Assembly: GCA_963717085.1 (NCBI GenBank)
Contig: CAVQVM010000019.1
Location: 434,001 to 498,000, forward strand
Direction: 5' to 3'
Origin: DASQUK01 sp963717085
GTDB taxonomy: Bacteria; Actinomycetota; Acidimicrobiia; Acidimicrobiales; VFJN01
DNA length: 64,000 nt
In this document: positions 7,081 through 16,852 of the stretch, one piece after another
Numbering within the stretch: position 1 is the first letter of the stretch
Layout: each line of letters begins with the position of its first letter
The notes under the pieces: generated by a model
The model's input: only the letters and a program-made list of their open reading frames with translations
Database searches by the model: none
What the model was told of the DNA's origin: nothing
Position numbers and translations under genes: made by a program

Positions 7081-9210
7081 CGGCTCGTCACCCGCCTTTT
7101 CGACGTCGACGCGCGTGCTGCCGTAGGCGACGCCGCCACCCCAGTCCGTGAGCGTGTCGTTGGTGAGCGAGTTCGCCGTCCCGTGCTCGCCGTGCTGGGC
7201 CGACCACCAGCCGAACGGCACCGCGACGACCCCGGGTCGCAGCCGTGTGCTCACCCGGGCGGTGAGGGTGAGTGATCCCCGCTCGTTCCACACCCGCACG
7301 GTGTCGCCGTCGGCGATTCCGCGGGCCGCGGCGTCGGCGGGGTCGAGCTCGGCGAACGGGCCACCCTCGGCGGGGCCGTGCTTGGGGAGGTGGGAATACG
7401 AGGTGTTGAGGAACCGGGTGTGGTTCTTGGGTGTCATCAGCACCAGCGGATAGCGCTCGGTCAGCCTGGCCTCGCCGCCGACGCCTTCTCCCGGCCGCCG
7501 GAAGGCGGGGAGCGGGTCGTGGCCCTGGGCGGCCAGCGCATCGCTGTAGAGCTCGGCCCGGCCGCTGGCGGTGGCGAAGCCGCCGTCGGCGTAGGGCCGC
7601 AGGTCCTCGGGCAGCGACAGCCGTACGAAGCCCCGCTCTCGCAGCGCGCCGAGGTCGACGTCGCGGAGCGCGCTCCGCAGCAGCGACTCGTCGTCCTCGA
7701 ACAGCTCGGGCTCGGTGAAGCCCATGGCCCGGGCCAGGCGGCGCCACAGCTCGGTGTTGGGCACGGCCTCCCCGAGCGGCGGGATGGCCGCCTCGTTCCA
7801 ACCCAGGTAGAGGTGGCCCCAGGACGCCACGACGTCGGTCTGCTCGATCTGCGTGGCGGCCGGGAAGATCACGTCGGCGTAGCGCGCCGTATCGGTCAGG
7901 AACTGCTCGCTGGCCACGGTGAACAGGTCGTCGCGGGCCAGTCCCCGCCGCGTGAGCTCGGCGTTGGGGACGGACACGAGGGGATTGCCATTCCACACGA
8001 ACAGCGCCATCACCAGGGGGTCCATCGTCGGATCGGTCAGGGCCCGGCCCAGGTGGTTCATGTTGATGGCCCGCGGCGCCGTCGGCGGTCCCAGCGGGGG
8101 CCCGTCGAACACCGACTCGTCGACGTTGGTCTCGGCCCACGCGCCGACACTGCGCGCCAGCCCGCCGCCTCGATGGCGCCAGGCCCCGGTCAGCGCCGGC
8201 AGGCACGCCAGCGCCCGGAAGAACATGGCGCCGTGCTCCTGGTGCTCGGCGCCGATGAGCGTGCGGATGAACGCGGGCGTGGTGGTGCCATAGGCGCGCC
8301 CCAGCCGCTCCACTTCGTCGGCGGCGAGGCCGCAGACCTGCGCGGCCCGCGCCGGCGACCACTCCCGGACCACCCCGGCGAGGCGGTCGAAGCCCACCGT
8401 GTGCCGCTCGACGTAGTCGTGGTCGATCAGGTCGTCGCGGACGAGGACGTGCATCATCCCGAGCATCAACGCCACGTCGGTTCCGGGGAGCGGCTGCACG
8501 AACCAGTCGGCGGACTCGGCCGTCATCGTGCGCATGGGGTCGATCACGACGACCGTGGCGCCGTTGCCCCGGGCTTCCTCGACGAACGGCCACAGGTGCC
8601 GATTGGTCAGGCGGGTGTTCGTCCCCCACAGCAGGACCAGCCGCGCGAAGCGGACTTCGGTGGGGTCGGCGGCTCGGCCCGAGCCGTTGGTCGAGGCGGT
8701 GCCGGCGCCGGCGACGGCGCCGCACAGCGACCCGGTGAGGCGGGACGCACCCAGCTTGGCGAAGAACCTCCGGTCGAGCGACGACTGTTGGATCAGGCCC
8801 TGGGTGCCCGCGCTCCACCACGGCAGTACCGCCTCGCCACCGTGCCGGTGCACGATCTCGCCGAGCCGTTCGGCAACTATCGCCAGTGCGTCGTCCCAGG
8901 ATGCGGGCGTGAAGTCACCGTCGCCCTTGGTGCCGCGCCGCACGAGGGGGCGGAGGATGCGCTCCGGGCTGTACACCCGGTCGAGGAACCGGTTGACCTT
9001 GGGGCAGAGCTCGCCCTGCGAGTAGGGGTGCTCGGGATTGCCTCGCATGCGCACGGCAGTCGGAACGCTCGGGCGGCTCGAGCCGTCCTCGGGCCGGTCC
9101 TCGACCGTCACCACCCAACCGCACGAGTCCGGGCAGTCGTGATGGCACGTGCCTAGCACGGTACGTCGCTGCCTGGACGGCTTCGCCACCGTCGTCAGGT
9201 CGGCCGCCAT
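7027..9210 (-). CDS. Molybdopterin-dependent oxidoreductase with N-terminal 4Fe-4S site
   Basis: 727 residues from an ATG at 9210, one base after the stop of the upstream zinc-finger gene (TGACATG), so translation is probably coupled. Near residue 20 CHHDCPDSC gives three cluster cysteines, and a fourth lies in LCPKVNRF near residue 69. The Mo/W-bis-MGD fold follows (GSLCGAVAGAG, RLVLLWGTNTRLTNRH, FVWNGNPLVSVPN) and a C-terminal cofactor-binding domain (PLVLMTPKNHTRFLNTSY). This matches the anaerobic-dehydrogenase (BisC-like) group of soluble CISM enzymes; no Tat signal is visible, so it should be cytoplasmic. The substrate is unknown. The moeA-moaA-moaC genes 42 kb away make part of its cofactor. 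Confidence 0.9.
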   Translation of the reverse strand: MAADLTTVAKPSRQRRTVLGTCHHDCPDSCGWVVTVEDRPEDGSSRPSVPTAVRMRGNPEHPYSQGELCPKVNRFLDRVYSPERILRPLVRRGTKGDGDFTPASWDDALAIVAERLGEIVHRHGGEAVLPWWSAGTQGLIQQSSLDRRFFAKLGASRLTGSLCGAVAGAGTASTNGSGRAADPTEVRFARLVLLWGTNTRLTNRHLWPFVEEARGNGATVVVIDPMRTMTAESADWFVQPLPGTDVALMLGMMHVLVRDDLIDHDYVERHTVGFDRLAGVVREWSPARAAQVCGLAADEVERLGRAYGTTTPAFIRTLIGAEHQEHGAMFFRALACLPALTGAWRHRGGGLARSVGAWAETNVDESVFDGPPLGPPTAPRAINMNHLGRALTDPTMDPLVMALFVWNGNPLVSVPNAELTRRGLARDDLFTVASEQFLTDTARYADVIFPAATQIEQTDVVASWGHLYLGWNEAAIPPLGEAVPNTELWRRLARAMGFTEPELFEDDESLLRSALRDVDLGALRERGFVRLSLPEDLRPYADGGFATASGRAELYSDALAAQGHDPLPAFRRPGEGVGGEARLTERYPLVLMTPKNHTRFLNTSYSHLPKHGPAEGGPFAELDPADAAARGIADGDTVRVWNERGSLTLTARVSTRLRPGVVAVPFGWWSAQHGEHGTANSLTNDTLTDWGGGVAYGSTRVDVEKAGDEPTGTRPEAMGSADASSRQ

Positions 9211-9211
9211 G

Positions 9212-9514
9212 TCAGGTGTGGGAGGGCGCCGGCGGCGCGCCGGGGACGTCGAAGGACAAGTCGTCGATGTAGCACCACCACCAGTTCTCTCCCGGCTCGA
9301 ACGACCGCACGAGCGGGTGGTCGGCATGCTCCCGGAAGTGCGCAGTGGCGTGGCGGTTGGGGGAGTTGTCGCAGCAACCGGTGTGCCCGCAGGTCTGGCA
9401 GACGCGCAGGTGGACCCAAGTGCCACCGATCCGGAGGCAGTCCTCGCAGCCGTTGGCCGACGGCGTCACCTCCCGCGCAGTCTCCAGGTGGCTGCAGCTT
9501 GCGACATCTGCCAT
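9212..9514 (-). CDS. UBP-type zinc-finger protein
   Basis: 100 residues from an ATG at 9514. The Cys/His pattern (CSHL, NGCEDCL, HLRVCQTCGHTGCCD, NRHATAHFREHADHPL) is that of the UBP/ZnF zinc finger, and it continues into FEPGENWWWCYIDD. In eukaryotes the domain binds the C-terminus of ubiquitin; the bacterial stand-alone versions are common in actinobacteria and their partner is unknown. The stop codon is followed after one base by the start of the molybdopterin oxidoreductase, which suggests the finger works with that enzyme, perhaps by binding a C-terminal peptide. That link is inference. Confidence 0.88.
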   Translation of the reverse strand: MADVASCSHLETAREVTPSANGCEDCLRIGGTWVHLRVCQTCGHTGCCDNSPNRHATAHFREHADHPLVRSFEPGENWWWCYIDDLSFDVPGAPPAPSHT

Positions 9515-9566
9515 GGGGGACTCCTCCGGCCGTTGGGGGTGCGGTCCTGCGGCCGTCCCGAGGATG

Positions 9567-10301
9567 TCAGGTTGGCGCCTCGACGTTGAACAGGGCCAGG
9601 TCGGCGGCGGTTCCCGCCCGGACTCGGTCGACCGTCGCCCGGCGCAGGACCTCCTTGGTCCGAGCGTAGGCGCCGGTGCGGTAAGCGCTCAGTCGGTTTG
9701 CCTCCGCGATGGCGGCCACCTCCACCTCGTCGGCGGGGACGACCCGGTCGAGATACCCGGCCTCCACGGCGCCCGCGGGGTCGTAGATCTCGGCGGCGAG
9801 CGTCGCCCGCGTGAACGCCGCGGGCGTCAGCCGATCCCTCGCCAGCTCGGCGGCGAACTGCGGTAGCGGCATCCCGATCGAGGTCTCGTTGAGCCCGATC
9901 TTGGCGGGCACGTCGGCGCCGATGCGGACGTCGCATGCCAGGGCCAGGAGGGCTCCGGCCGCCAGCGCGTGCCCGGTCACCGCCACGACCACCGGCTGGG
10001 GGTGCAGGTAGATCCGCATGAGCAGCTCGGCGCCGCGGGACACGAGCTGTCGCATCCCGTCGGGCTCTCCGGTCATGACGGCCAGGTCGAAACCGGCGCA
10101 CAGCCTGCCCTCGCGGCCGACGATGCACACGGCCCCCGCCTCCTCGGTGGCCCGGTCGAGGGCCGCCTCGAAGGCGTCGATGGCGGCGTGGGACAGAACG
10201 TTGGCCTTGCCGTCGTCGAAGCGCAGGACGGCGACGCCGTCCTCGATGTTCGTGGTCAGCGGACCGGTTTCTTCCGCCGGGGGAGAGGAGGAACCGGGCA
10301 T
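9567..10301 (-). CDS. Enoyl-CoA hydratase/isomerase (crotonase) family protein
   Basis: 244 residues from an ATG at 10301. It has the crotonase core: an oxyanion-hole segment EGRLCAGFDLAVM near residue 65, GHALAAGALLALACDVRIG near 109-127 and the following IGLNETSIGMPLP. The glutamates used by true enoyl-CoA hydratases are not evident at the second oxyanion-hole helix, which reads AAGALLALACD, so hydratase activity is doubtful. The family acts on acyl-CoA thioesters in fatty-acid or aromatic breakdown. It stands alone; upstream lies a tandem pair of palindromic repeats and downstream the UBP-finger gene on the same strand after 52 bases. Confidence 0.88.
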   Translation of the reverse strand: MPGSSSPPAEETGPLTTNIEDGVAVLRFDDGKANVLSHAAIDAFEAALDRATEEAGAVCIVGREGRLCAGFDLAVMTGEPDGMRQLVSRGAELLMRIYLHPQPVVVAVTGHALAAGALLALACDVRIGADVPAKIGLNETSIGMPLPQFAAELARDRLTPAAFTRATLAAEIYDPAGAVEAGYLDRVVPADEVEVAAIAEANRLSAYRTGAYARTKEVLRRATVDRVRAGTAADLALFNVEAPT

Positions 10302-10311
10302 CAGCCGGACC

Positions 10312-10477
10312 CTAGTGGACCCTCGCGGAAGTCATCGTGGCGTCTCGCCGGCCAGATCCGCCGCTGGACATCGTCCTCGTCGTCACCGCAGCCGCTGGCT
10401 GCGCCTTCCTCCTGCGTCCTCGCCAGCGACGAATCTGACTCGGCGATCCATCCACGGAACTTCCGCGAGCGCCCACT
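10312..10477. repeat. Palindromic CTAG-ended element, copy A
   Basis: It begins CTAGTGGACCCTCGCGGAAG and ends with the near-complement CTTCCGCGAGCGCCCACT. The arms stay partly complementary toward the centre (GGCCAGATCCG against CGAATCTGACTCG), so the whole unit can fold into one long hairpin with a GC-rich tip at GCAGCCGCTGGCTGC. Other copies lie at 10478, 19290, 28647 and, shortened and inverted, 48719. Together with copy B it fills the 307-base gap between two minus-strand genes. Confidence 0.85.
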
Positions 10478-10598
10478 CGTGGACCCTCGCGGAGGTCATC
10501 GTGGCGTCTCGCCGGCCAGATCCGCCGCTGGACATCGTCCTCGTCGTCGCCAGCGACGAATCTGACACGGCGATACATCCACTTCCGCGAGCGCCCAG
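10478..10598. repeat. Palindromic CTAG-ended element, copy B (shortened)
   Basis: It directly abuts copy A through the shared junction CACTCGTGGACC. The ends match the other copies (GTGGACCCTCGCGGAGGTC and CTTCCGCGAGCGCCCAG), but about 45 bases around the hairpin tip are missing, including the sequence encoding CTGCGCCTTCCTCCTGCG. The deletion keeps the arms roughly paired. Confidence 0.8.
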
Positions 10599-10608
10599 TT
10601 CGGTCTCC

Positions 10609-11640
10609 TCACCGGCACTGCAGCTCGGCGAGCACGCCGGCGTGGTCCGCCGGCCACCACATGCCGTTGAGCGCTTCGGCGCGCGGCTCGGCAGCGAACC
10701 CCCCGGCCTCGATCGCGAGCTCGCACTCGGCCGCCGGCCGCACCATCACGTAGTCGATGCGCTCGTCGTATCCGGGGCCCTCGGGGGTGTTCATGCCGAC
10801 GAACGGCTCGGGCTCGCCCCCGCCGCCCGTGCACCCGGCGTGCGTGTCCCGGTCGCATTCGCCGTTGCCCGCGTCCAACCAGGCGTCGACGAAGCCGGCA
10901 TCGAGGAGCGTGGCGACGGTTGGGCTGTCGGGGTCGGCGTTCAGGTCGCCCGACGCGATGGACAGGACGGCGCCCGGCGGCTGCCGATCGAAGAAGTCGA
11001 CGACCTCGATGGCGTGGCACTCGTTGGTGATCGTGCCTGGGGGGCAGATCGGCGGGCACAGGTCGGGCGCACAGGGCGGGTTGTTGGAGCTGCTGGCGAA
11101 GTGGGTGGTGAGGAAGTCGACGGGGCCCTGGGGGCTCTCGGCCCGCACCCAGTAGGCCTCCCAGGGGAAGTTCGCGATGTCGAGGTAGCCCTGATCGACG
11201 ATTGGCAGCCGGGTGAGCACCATCTCCCGGTCGATCGCCGGCTCGCCGCCCTTCCAGGCGATGGTGTACGCGCCATCGCACAGCGTTGCGACCGCCGGCG
11301 GCAGCAGTTCCTCGAGGCGGGCCCCGATCTCCTGGAGCCCGATGAGGTCGGGACAGTCGGCGGCCTCGACCAGTTCGGTGAAGATCCGTACCCGGTCGGG
11401 CGCCTGGCACGCGTCGGTCTCCGGGGGGCAGAAGAACCCGTGCAGCAGGTTGAGGGTGACGAGCCGGACCGGGGCGGCGGCCGGTTCCTCGGCGGTGGTG
11501 TCGGCACCATCGGGCCCGCCGGAGGAGTCCTGGGCGTCCGACGGACCGGAGTCGCCGGACGAGCACGCCGCCACCAGCGTCAGCGCCGCCAACCCCGCGA
11601 CGCACGCCATCAGGACCTGGCGATGCGGCACCGTCGTCAT
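10609..11640 (-). CDS. Secreted lipoprotein of the endonuclease/exonuclease/phosphatase fold
   Basis: 343 residues from an ATG at 11640. The N-terminus is a lipoprotein signal peptide ending in the lipobox LVAAC, so the protein should be anchored outside the membrane. A low-complexity Ser/Gly/Asp linker leads to an EEP domain: RLVTLNLLHG (start strand), DLIGLQEI (metal Glu), THFASSSNN, SGDLNADPDSP (catalytic Asp and Asn) and WWPADHAGV (catalytic His). Several cysteine-rich loops (CPPETDACQ, CAPDLCPPICPPG) probably form disulfides. EEP enzymes cleave phosphodiesters, so it may be a secreted nuclease or sphingomyelinase-like enzyme. It is divergent from the DUF2255 gene across 40 bases. Confidence 0.87.
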   Translation of the reverse strand: MTTVPHRQVLMACVAGLAALTLVAACSSGDSGPSDAQDSSGGPDGADTTAEEPAAAPVRLVTLNLLHGFFCPPETDACQAPDRVRIFTELVEAADCPDLIGLQEIGARLEELLPPAVATLCDGAYTIAWKGGEPAIDREMVLTRLPIVDQGYLDIANFPWEAYWVRAESPQGPVDFLTTHFASSSNNPPCAPDLCPPICPPGTITNECHAIEVVDFFDRQPPGAVLSIASGDLNADPDSPTVATLLDAGFVDAWLDAGNGECDRDTHAGCTGGGGEPEPFVGMNTPEGPGYDERIDYVMVRPAAECELAIEAGGFAAEPRAEALNGMWWPADHAGVLAELQCR

Positions 11641-11680
11641 CCCTGTCGCCCTCCCGCCGGACGAGCCTACGCTGCCGGAC

Positions 11681-12037
11681 ATGGAGTGGCCCTCAGCCCT
11701 GGAGACGGTGTCCGAGATCGACGTCGAGACCCGCAGCGGCGATGGCGACGTCCACCGCACGACCGTCTGGCCAGTGGTCGACGGGGGGGACGTCTACGTC
11801 CGCTCGCTGCGCGGGAGCGCCGGCCGCTGGTATCAGGAGCTCGTGGCCGGGCCCGACACGGTCATCCACGTCGCCGGGGAGGCGGTGCCCGTCCACGCTG
11901 TGCCCGCCCCCGACGTCGAGTCGATCGGGCGCGCCAACGCCGGCTACCAGCGCAAGTACGCCGACTCGCCGTACCTGGGGACGATGACGCGCGAGGAGAT
12001 CCTGGGGACCACCGTCCGACTCGAACCCCGCTCGTAG
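11681..12037 (+). CDS. DUF2255 family protein
   Basis: 118 residues from an ATG at 11681. The sequence follows the DUF2255 pattern: an opening helix, then SEIDVETR, TTVWPVVDGGDVYVRSLRG, a WYQEL segment, and the closing helix YQRKYADSP with TTVRLEP. These small split-barrel-like proteins resemble the flavin/F420-binding nitroreductase group, but ligand and reaction are not established. It lies 19 bases upstream of the amidohydrolase gene and is probably co-transcribed with it. Confidence 0.8.
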   Translation: MEWPSALETVSEIDVETRSGDGDVHRTTVWPVVDGGDVYVRSLRGSAGRWYQELVAGPDTVIHVAGEAVPVHAVPAPDVESIGRANAGYQRKYADSPYLGTMTREEILGTTVRLEPRS

Positions 12038-12056
12038 CAGGAAGGACCAGGCTGAC

Positions 12057-13772
<1,716 letters not shown>

Positions 13773-13881
13773 AGGTCAGCGTGGCGCGATCTGCCGGCGA
13801 GCGGGCCGGGGCTCGGGGGGCCGGTGCGCCCAGCCGGGCCATCCGCTTCGCTGTCACACCCCCTCGCTAACGTCGCTCAGC

Positions 13882-15669
13882 ATGGACAGCGGCGACGCGC
13901 GAGCCCCCACGATCGGCTCGTCCGCGGCGGCGTCGCCGGTCGTCGGGCGGGTCATCGGCACCGAGCCGGCAACGCCGCTGGAGTTCTGGGTGGGGGTCGG
14001 CGAAGGTGCCTACCTGCAGCTCGACGACGTCGTCGTGGTCGACCGCCTCTTGCCCGACGGCCAACGCCTCAGCATCTCCGGCGTCGTGTCGCAGGTGCGC
14101 GCCCGCCATGAGGGCGTCCGCATGGACAGCGACGTGTTCCTGGTGGCCGACGGGGTCCTGCCGGCCGAGGTGAGCGAGGCGGCGCAGGTCCTCGCCACCC
14201 GGTTCGAGCCCGAGGTGTTCGTTCCGCCGCTCCCCGGCGAAGAAGTGCGCAAAGCGGTGGGCGCCGAGCGTGACGCGGCGCTGCTGTTCTCACAGATGCC
14301 GGCCCGGCTCCCGGCGGGCCTGTCGCGCGACGACGAGCCCTTCTACCTCGACCTCGAGTTCGTCGATGGCAGCCGCGGCGCCCACGTCAACATCAGCGGT
14401 GTCTCGGGCGTGGCCACCAAGACCAGCTACGCCACGTTCCTGCTCTACAGCCTGTTCCACTCCGGGGTTCTGGGCACGGAGGCCGCCAACACCAAGGCGC
14501 TCATCTTCAACGTCAAGGGCGAGGACCTGCTGTTCCTCGACCACGCCAACATCCGGCTCGGCGACGATCAGCCAGCCCGCTACGCCCGGCTCGGGTTGCC
14601 GGCCGGGCCGTTCGGTTCGGTTGCCTGCTTCGCCCCGCCGGTGCGCGACGACCCCAACGCCAGCCCCGATGTCGCCGCCCGCCAGCGCGATGTCACGTCG
14701 TTCTTCTGGACCATCGAGCAGTTCTGCCGCGACGAGCTGCTGCCGTTCCTGTTCGCCGACGCCGAGGACGACCGCCAGCAGTACACGATGGTGGTCCACA
14801 ACGTGACCGCCCGGCTGCGCCACGCCGAGCCGGTCGGCGACGGCGGGGTCAATGTCGACGGCCAGGTCGTGCGCAGCTTCGACGATCTGGTCGAGCTCAT
14901 CGAGCTCAAGGTCGATCCCGACGGCCCCGACCTATGGGGCGGGCGAGCGATCGGCGCCGGCACCGTCAACGCGTTCCTGCGGCGGTTGCACGCCGCCCGA
15001 CCCCACCTGCGGCACCTCGTTCGGGGCGACGTTCCCCGGCCCGAACGTCATCGCGTCGACTTCGACCGCGCTCAGGTCACGGTGGTCGACCTCCACAACC
15101 TCAACGACCGCGCCAAGCGGTTCGTGGTGGGGGTGGTGCTCCGGCGGGCGTTCGAGCGCAAGGAGCGGTCCGGCCAGGCCCGGCCGCTGCAGTTCGTCGT
15201 GCTCGACGAGCTCAACAAGTACGCACCCCGCGAGGGGTCGAGCCCCATCAAGGAGATCCTCCTCGACGTGGCCGAGCGCGGTCGCTCGCTGGGGATGATC
15301 CTCATCGGCGCCCAGCAGACGGCCAGCGAGGTCGAACGGCGGATCGTGGCCAACTCGGCCGTGCGGGTGGTGGGGCGCCTGGACGCGGCCGAGGCGGCCC
15401 GTGGCGAGTACGGCTTCCTGCCCCCCGTGCAACGCCAGCGGGCGACCATCATCAAGCCGGGCACCATGCTCGTGGCCCAGCCCGAGCTCCCGATTCCGTT
15501 GGTGGTGCAGTTCCCCTTCCCCGCCTGGGCGACCCGCGCCGCCGAGGCGTCGCGCCAACCAGCCGTGGCGGCGAACGGGAGGCATGACCGCGCTGACCCC
15601 GATGAGGCGCACGCGCTGGCCGTCGCCACGGCGGTCGCCGATCCCTTCGCCGGGTTCCCCCCGGGCTAG
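13882..15669 (+). CDS. herA: HerA-like hexameric DNA translocase/helicase ATPase
   Basis: 595 residues from an ATG at 13882; the open frame extends upstream, but only this start follows the end of the deacylase gene. An N-terminal HAS-barrel-like region (to about 150) leads to Walker A at 173-182 (GVSGVATKTS), Walker B near 440 (VVLDELNKYAP) and a sensor/arginine region (GAQQTASEVERR). This is the HerA/FtsK-like architecture. HerA loads NurA and resects DNA ends. The next two genes are sbcD and sbcC, and a NurA-like gene lies 6 kb downstream, so a role in double-strand-break end processing is strongly suggested by context. Confidence 0.88.
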   Translation: MDSGDARAPTIGSSAAASPVVGRVIGTEPATPLEFWVGVGEGAYLQLDDVVVVDRLLPDGQRLSISGVVSQVRARHEGVRMDSDVFLVADGVLPAEVSEAAQVLATRFEPEVFVPPLPGEEVRKAVGAERDAALLFSQMPARLPAGLSRDDEPFYLDLEFVDGSRGAHVNISGVSGVATKTSYATFLLYSLFHSGVLGTEAANTKALIFNVKGEDLLFLDHANIRLGDDQPARYARLGLPAGPFGSVACFAPPVRDDPNASPDVAARQRDVTSFFWTIEQFCRDELLPFLFADAEDDRQQYTMVVHNVTARLRHAEPVGDGGVNVDGQVVRSFDDLVELIELKVDPDGPDLWGGRAIGAGTVNAFLRRLHAARPHLRHLVRGDVPRPERHRVDFDRAQVTVVDLHNLNDRAKRFVVGVVLRRAFERKERSGQARPLQFVVLDELNKYAPREGSSPIKEILLDVAERGRSLGMILIGAQQTASEVERRIVANSAVRVVGRLDAAEAARGEYGFLPPVQRQRATIIKPGTMLVAQPELPIPLVVQFPFPAWATRAAEASRQPAVAANGRHDRADPDEAHALAVATAVADPFAGFPPG

Positions 15670-15685
15670 CGCGGCAGGCCTCACG

Positions 15686-16852
15686 ATGCGGGTCCTGCAC
15701 ACGTCCGACTGGCATGTCGGCAAGGCGCTGCGCGGGCGTTCGCGGGCGACGGAGCACGAGGCGGTGCTGCGCGAGATCGCCGGCATCGCCCGGCGCGAGG
15801 CGGTCGACCTCGTGATCGTGGCCGGCGACCTGTACGACAGCGCCACGCCGAGCCCCGAGGCCGAGCGCATCGTCTACCGCGGGCTGCTCGACCTCGCCGA
15901 GGGCGGCCGTCCGGTGATCGTGGTCGCAGGCAACCACGACTCGGCGCAGCGCCTGGGGGCGGTGGCCCCGCTGTCCGAGGCGAGCGGCATCCACGTCGCG
16001 GCGGCCGTGCGTCCGCCGGGCGGCGGGGGCGTGATCGAGGTCGCAGCCGGTGGCGAGCGGGCGCAGGTGGCGCTCCTGCCGTTCCCGTCCCAGCGCTATG
16101 TCGTCACCGCCGACCTGCTGCTCTCGGGCGATGCCGCCGACGCCCACGCCGCCTACGCCGACCGCGTGGTGCGGATCCTCGGGGCGCTCACCGAGCGGTT
16201 CCGGGCCGACACCATCAACCTCGTCGTCGCCCACCTGATGGTCATGGGCGGCACGATGGGCGGCGGCGAGCGCGGCGCCCACACGGTCTTCGACTACTGG
16301 GTGCCGGCCACCGCGTTCCCGGCGTCCGCCCAGTACGTGGCGCTCGGGCACCTCCATCGGTGCCAACGGCTCGCGGGCCCCGCGCCGCTCCACTACTGCG
16401 GATCGCCGTTGCAGCTCGACTTCGGCGAGACCGCCAACGATCCGGCGGTCAACCTGGTCGACGTGCGTCCGGGCCTCCCGGCCGACGTCCGCCCGGTCGT
16501 GTTGACGACGGGGCGGAGGTTGCGCACGCTGCGGGGAACGCTGGCCGACGTCGTCGCCGGTGCCGGCGACGCCGGCGACGATCACCTACGGGTCGTGCTC
16601 GACGAGCCTGCCCGGGCGGGACTGGCCGACGAGGTGCGATCCCGGTTGCCCAACACCGTGGAGGTGGTCCTGGCGCCGCCGCATGACGTGGGGTCTCCGC
16701 CCGCGTCCGATCCCGATCGCCTGCGGCGCACCCCACGCGACCTGCTCACCGAGTACCTCAGCGAGCACGGCGCCCACGACGAGCGGGTCGTCGCCCTGTT
16801 CGACGAGTTGGCCGAGGACCTGATCGCCGGCGTCAGCGAGGCCGCACGGTGA
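15686..16852 (+). CDS. sbcD: Exonuclease subunit SbcD (Mre11-like)
   Basis: 388 residues from an ATG at 15686, sixteen bases after herA. All calcineurin-type phosphoesterase motifs are present: HTSDWHVGK, VIVAGDLYD, VVAGNHDS, NLVVAHLMVMGG and ALGHLHRCQ, which bind two Mn ions. A capping/C-terminal region to about residue 388 ends in helices that would contact SbcC. SbcCD opens hairpins and trims blocked DNA ends. Its stop overlaps the GTG of sbcC (GTGA), so the subunits are translationally coupled. Confidence 0.95.
   Translation: MRVLHTSDWHVGKALRGRSRATEHEAVLREIAGIARREAVDLVIVAGDLYDSATPSPEAERIVYRGLLDLAEGGRPVIVVAGNHDSAQRLGAVAPLSEASGIHVAAAVRPPGGGGVIEVAAGGERAQVALLPFPSQRYVVTADLLLSGDAADAHAAYADRVVRILGALTERFRADTINLVVAHLMVMGGTMGGGERGAHTVFDYWVPATAFPASAQYVALGHLHRCQRLAGPAPLHYCGSPLQLDFGETANDPAVNLVDVRPGLPADVRPVVLTTGRRLRTLRGTLADVVAGAGDAGDDHLRVVLDEPARAGLADEVRSRLPNTVEVVLAPPHDVGSPPASDPDRLRRTPRDLLTEYLSEHGAHDERVVALFDELAEDLIAGVSEAAR

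Noticed and set aside
7378..9156. A 592-codon plus-strand frame opposite the molybdopterin oxidoreductase
   Set aside because: The translation is rich in Gly/Arg/His with no motif, while the minus strand carries a complete enzyme.
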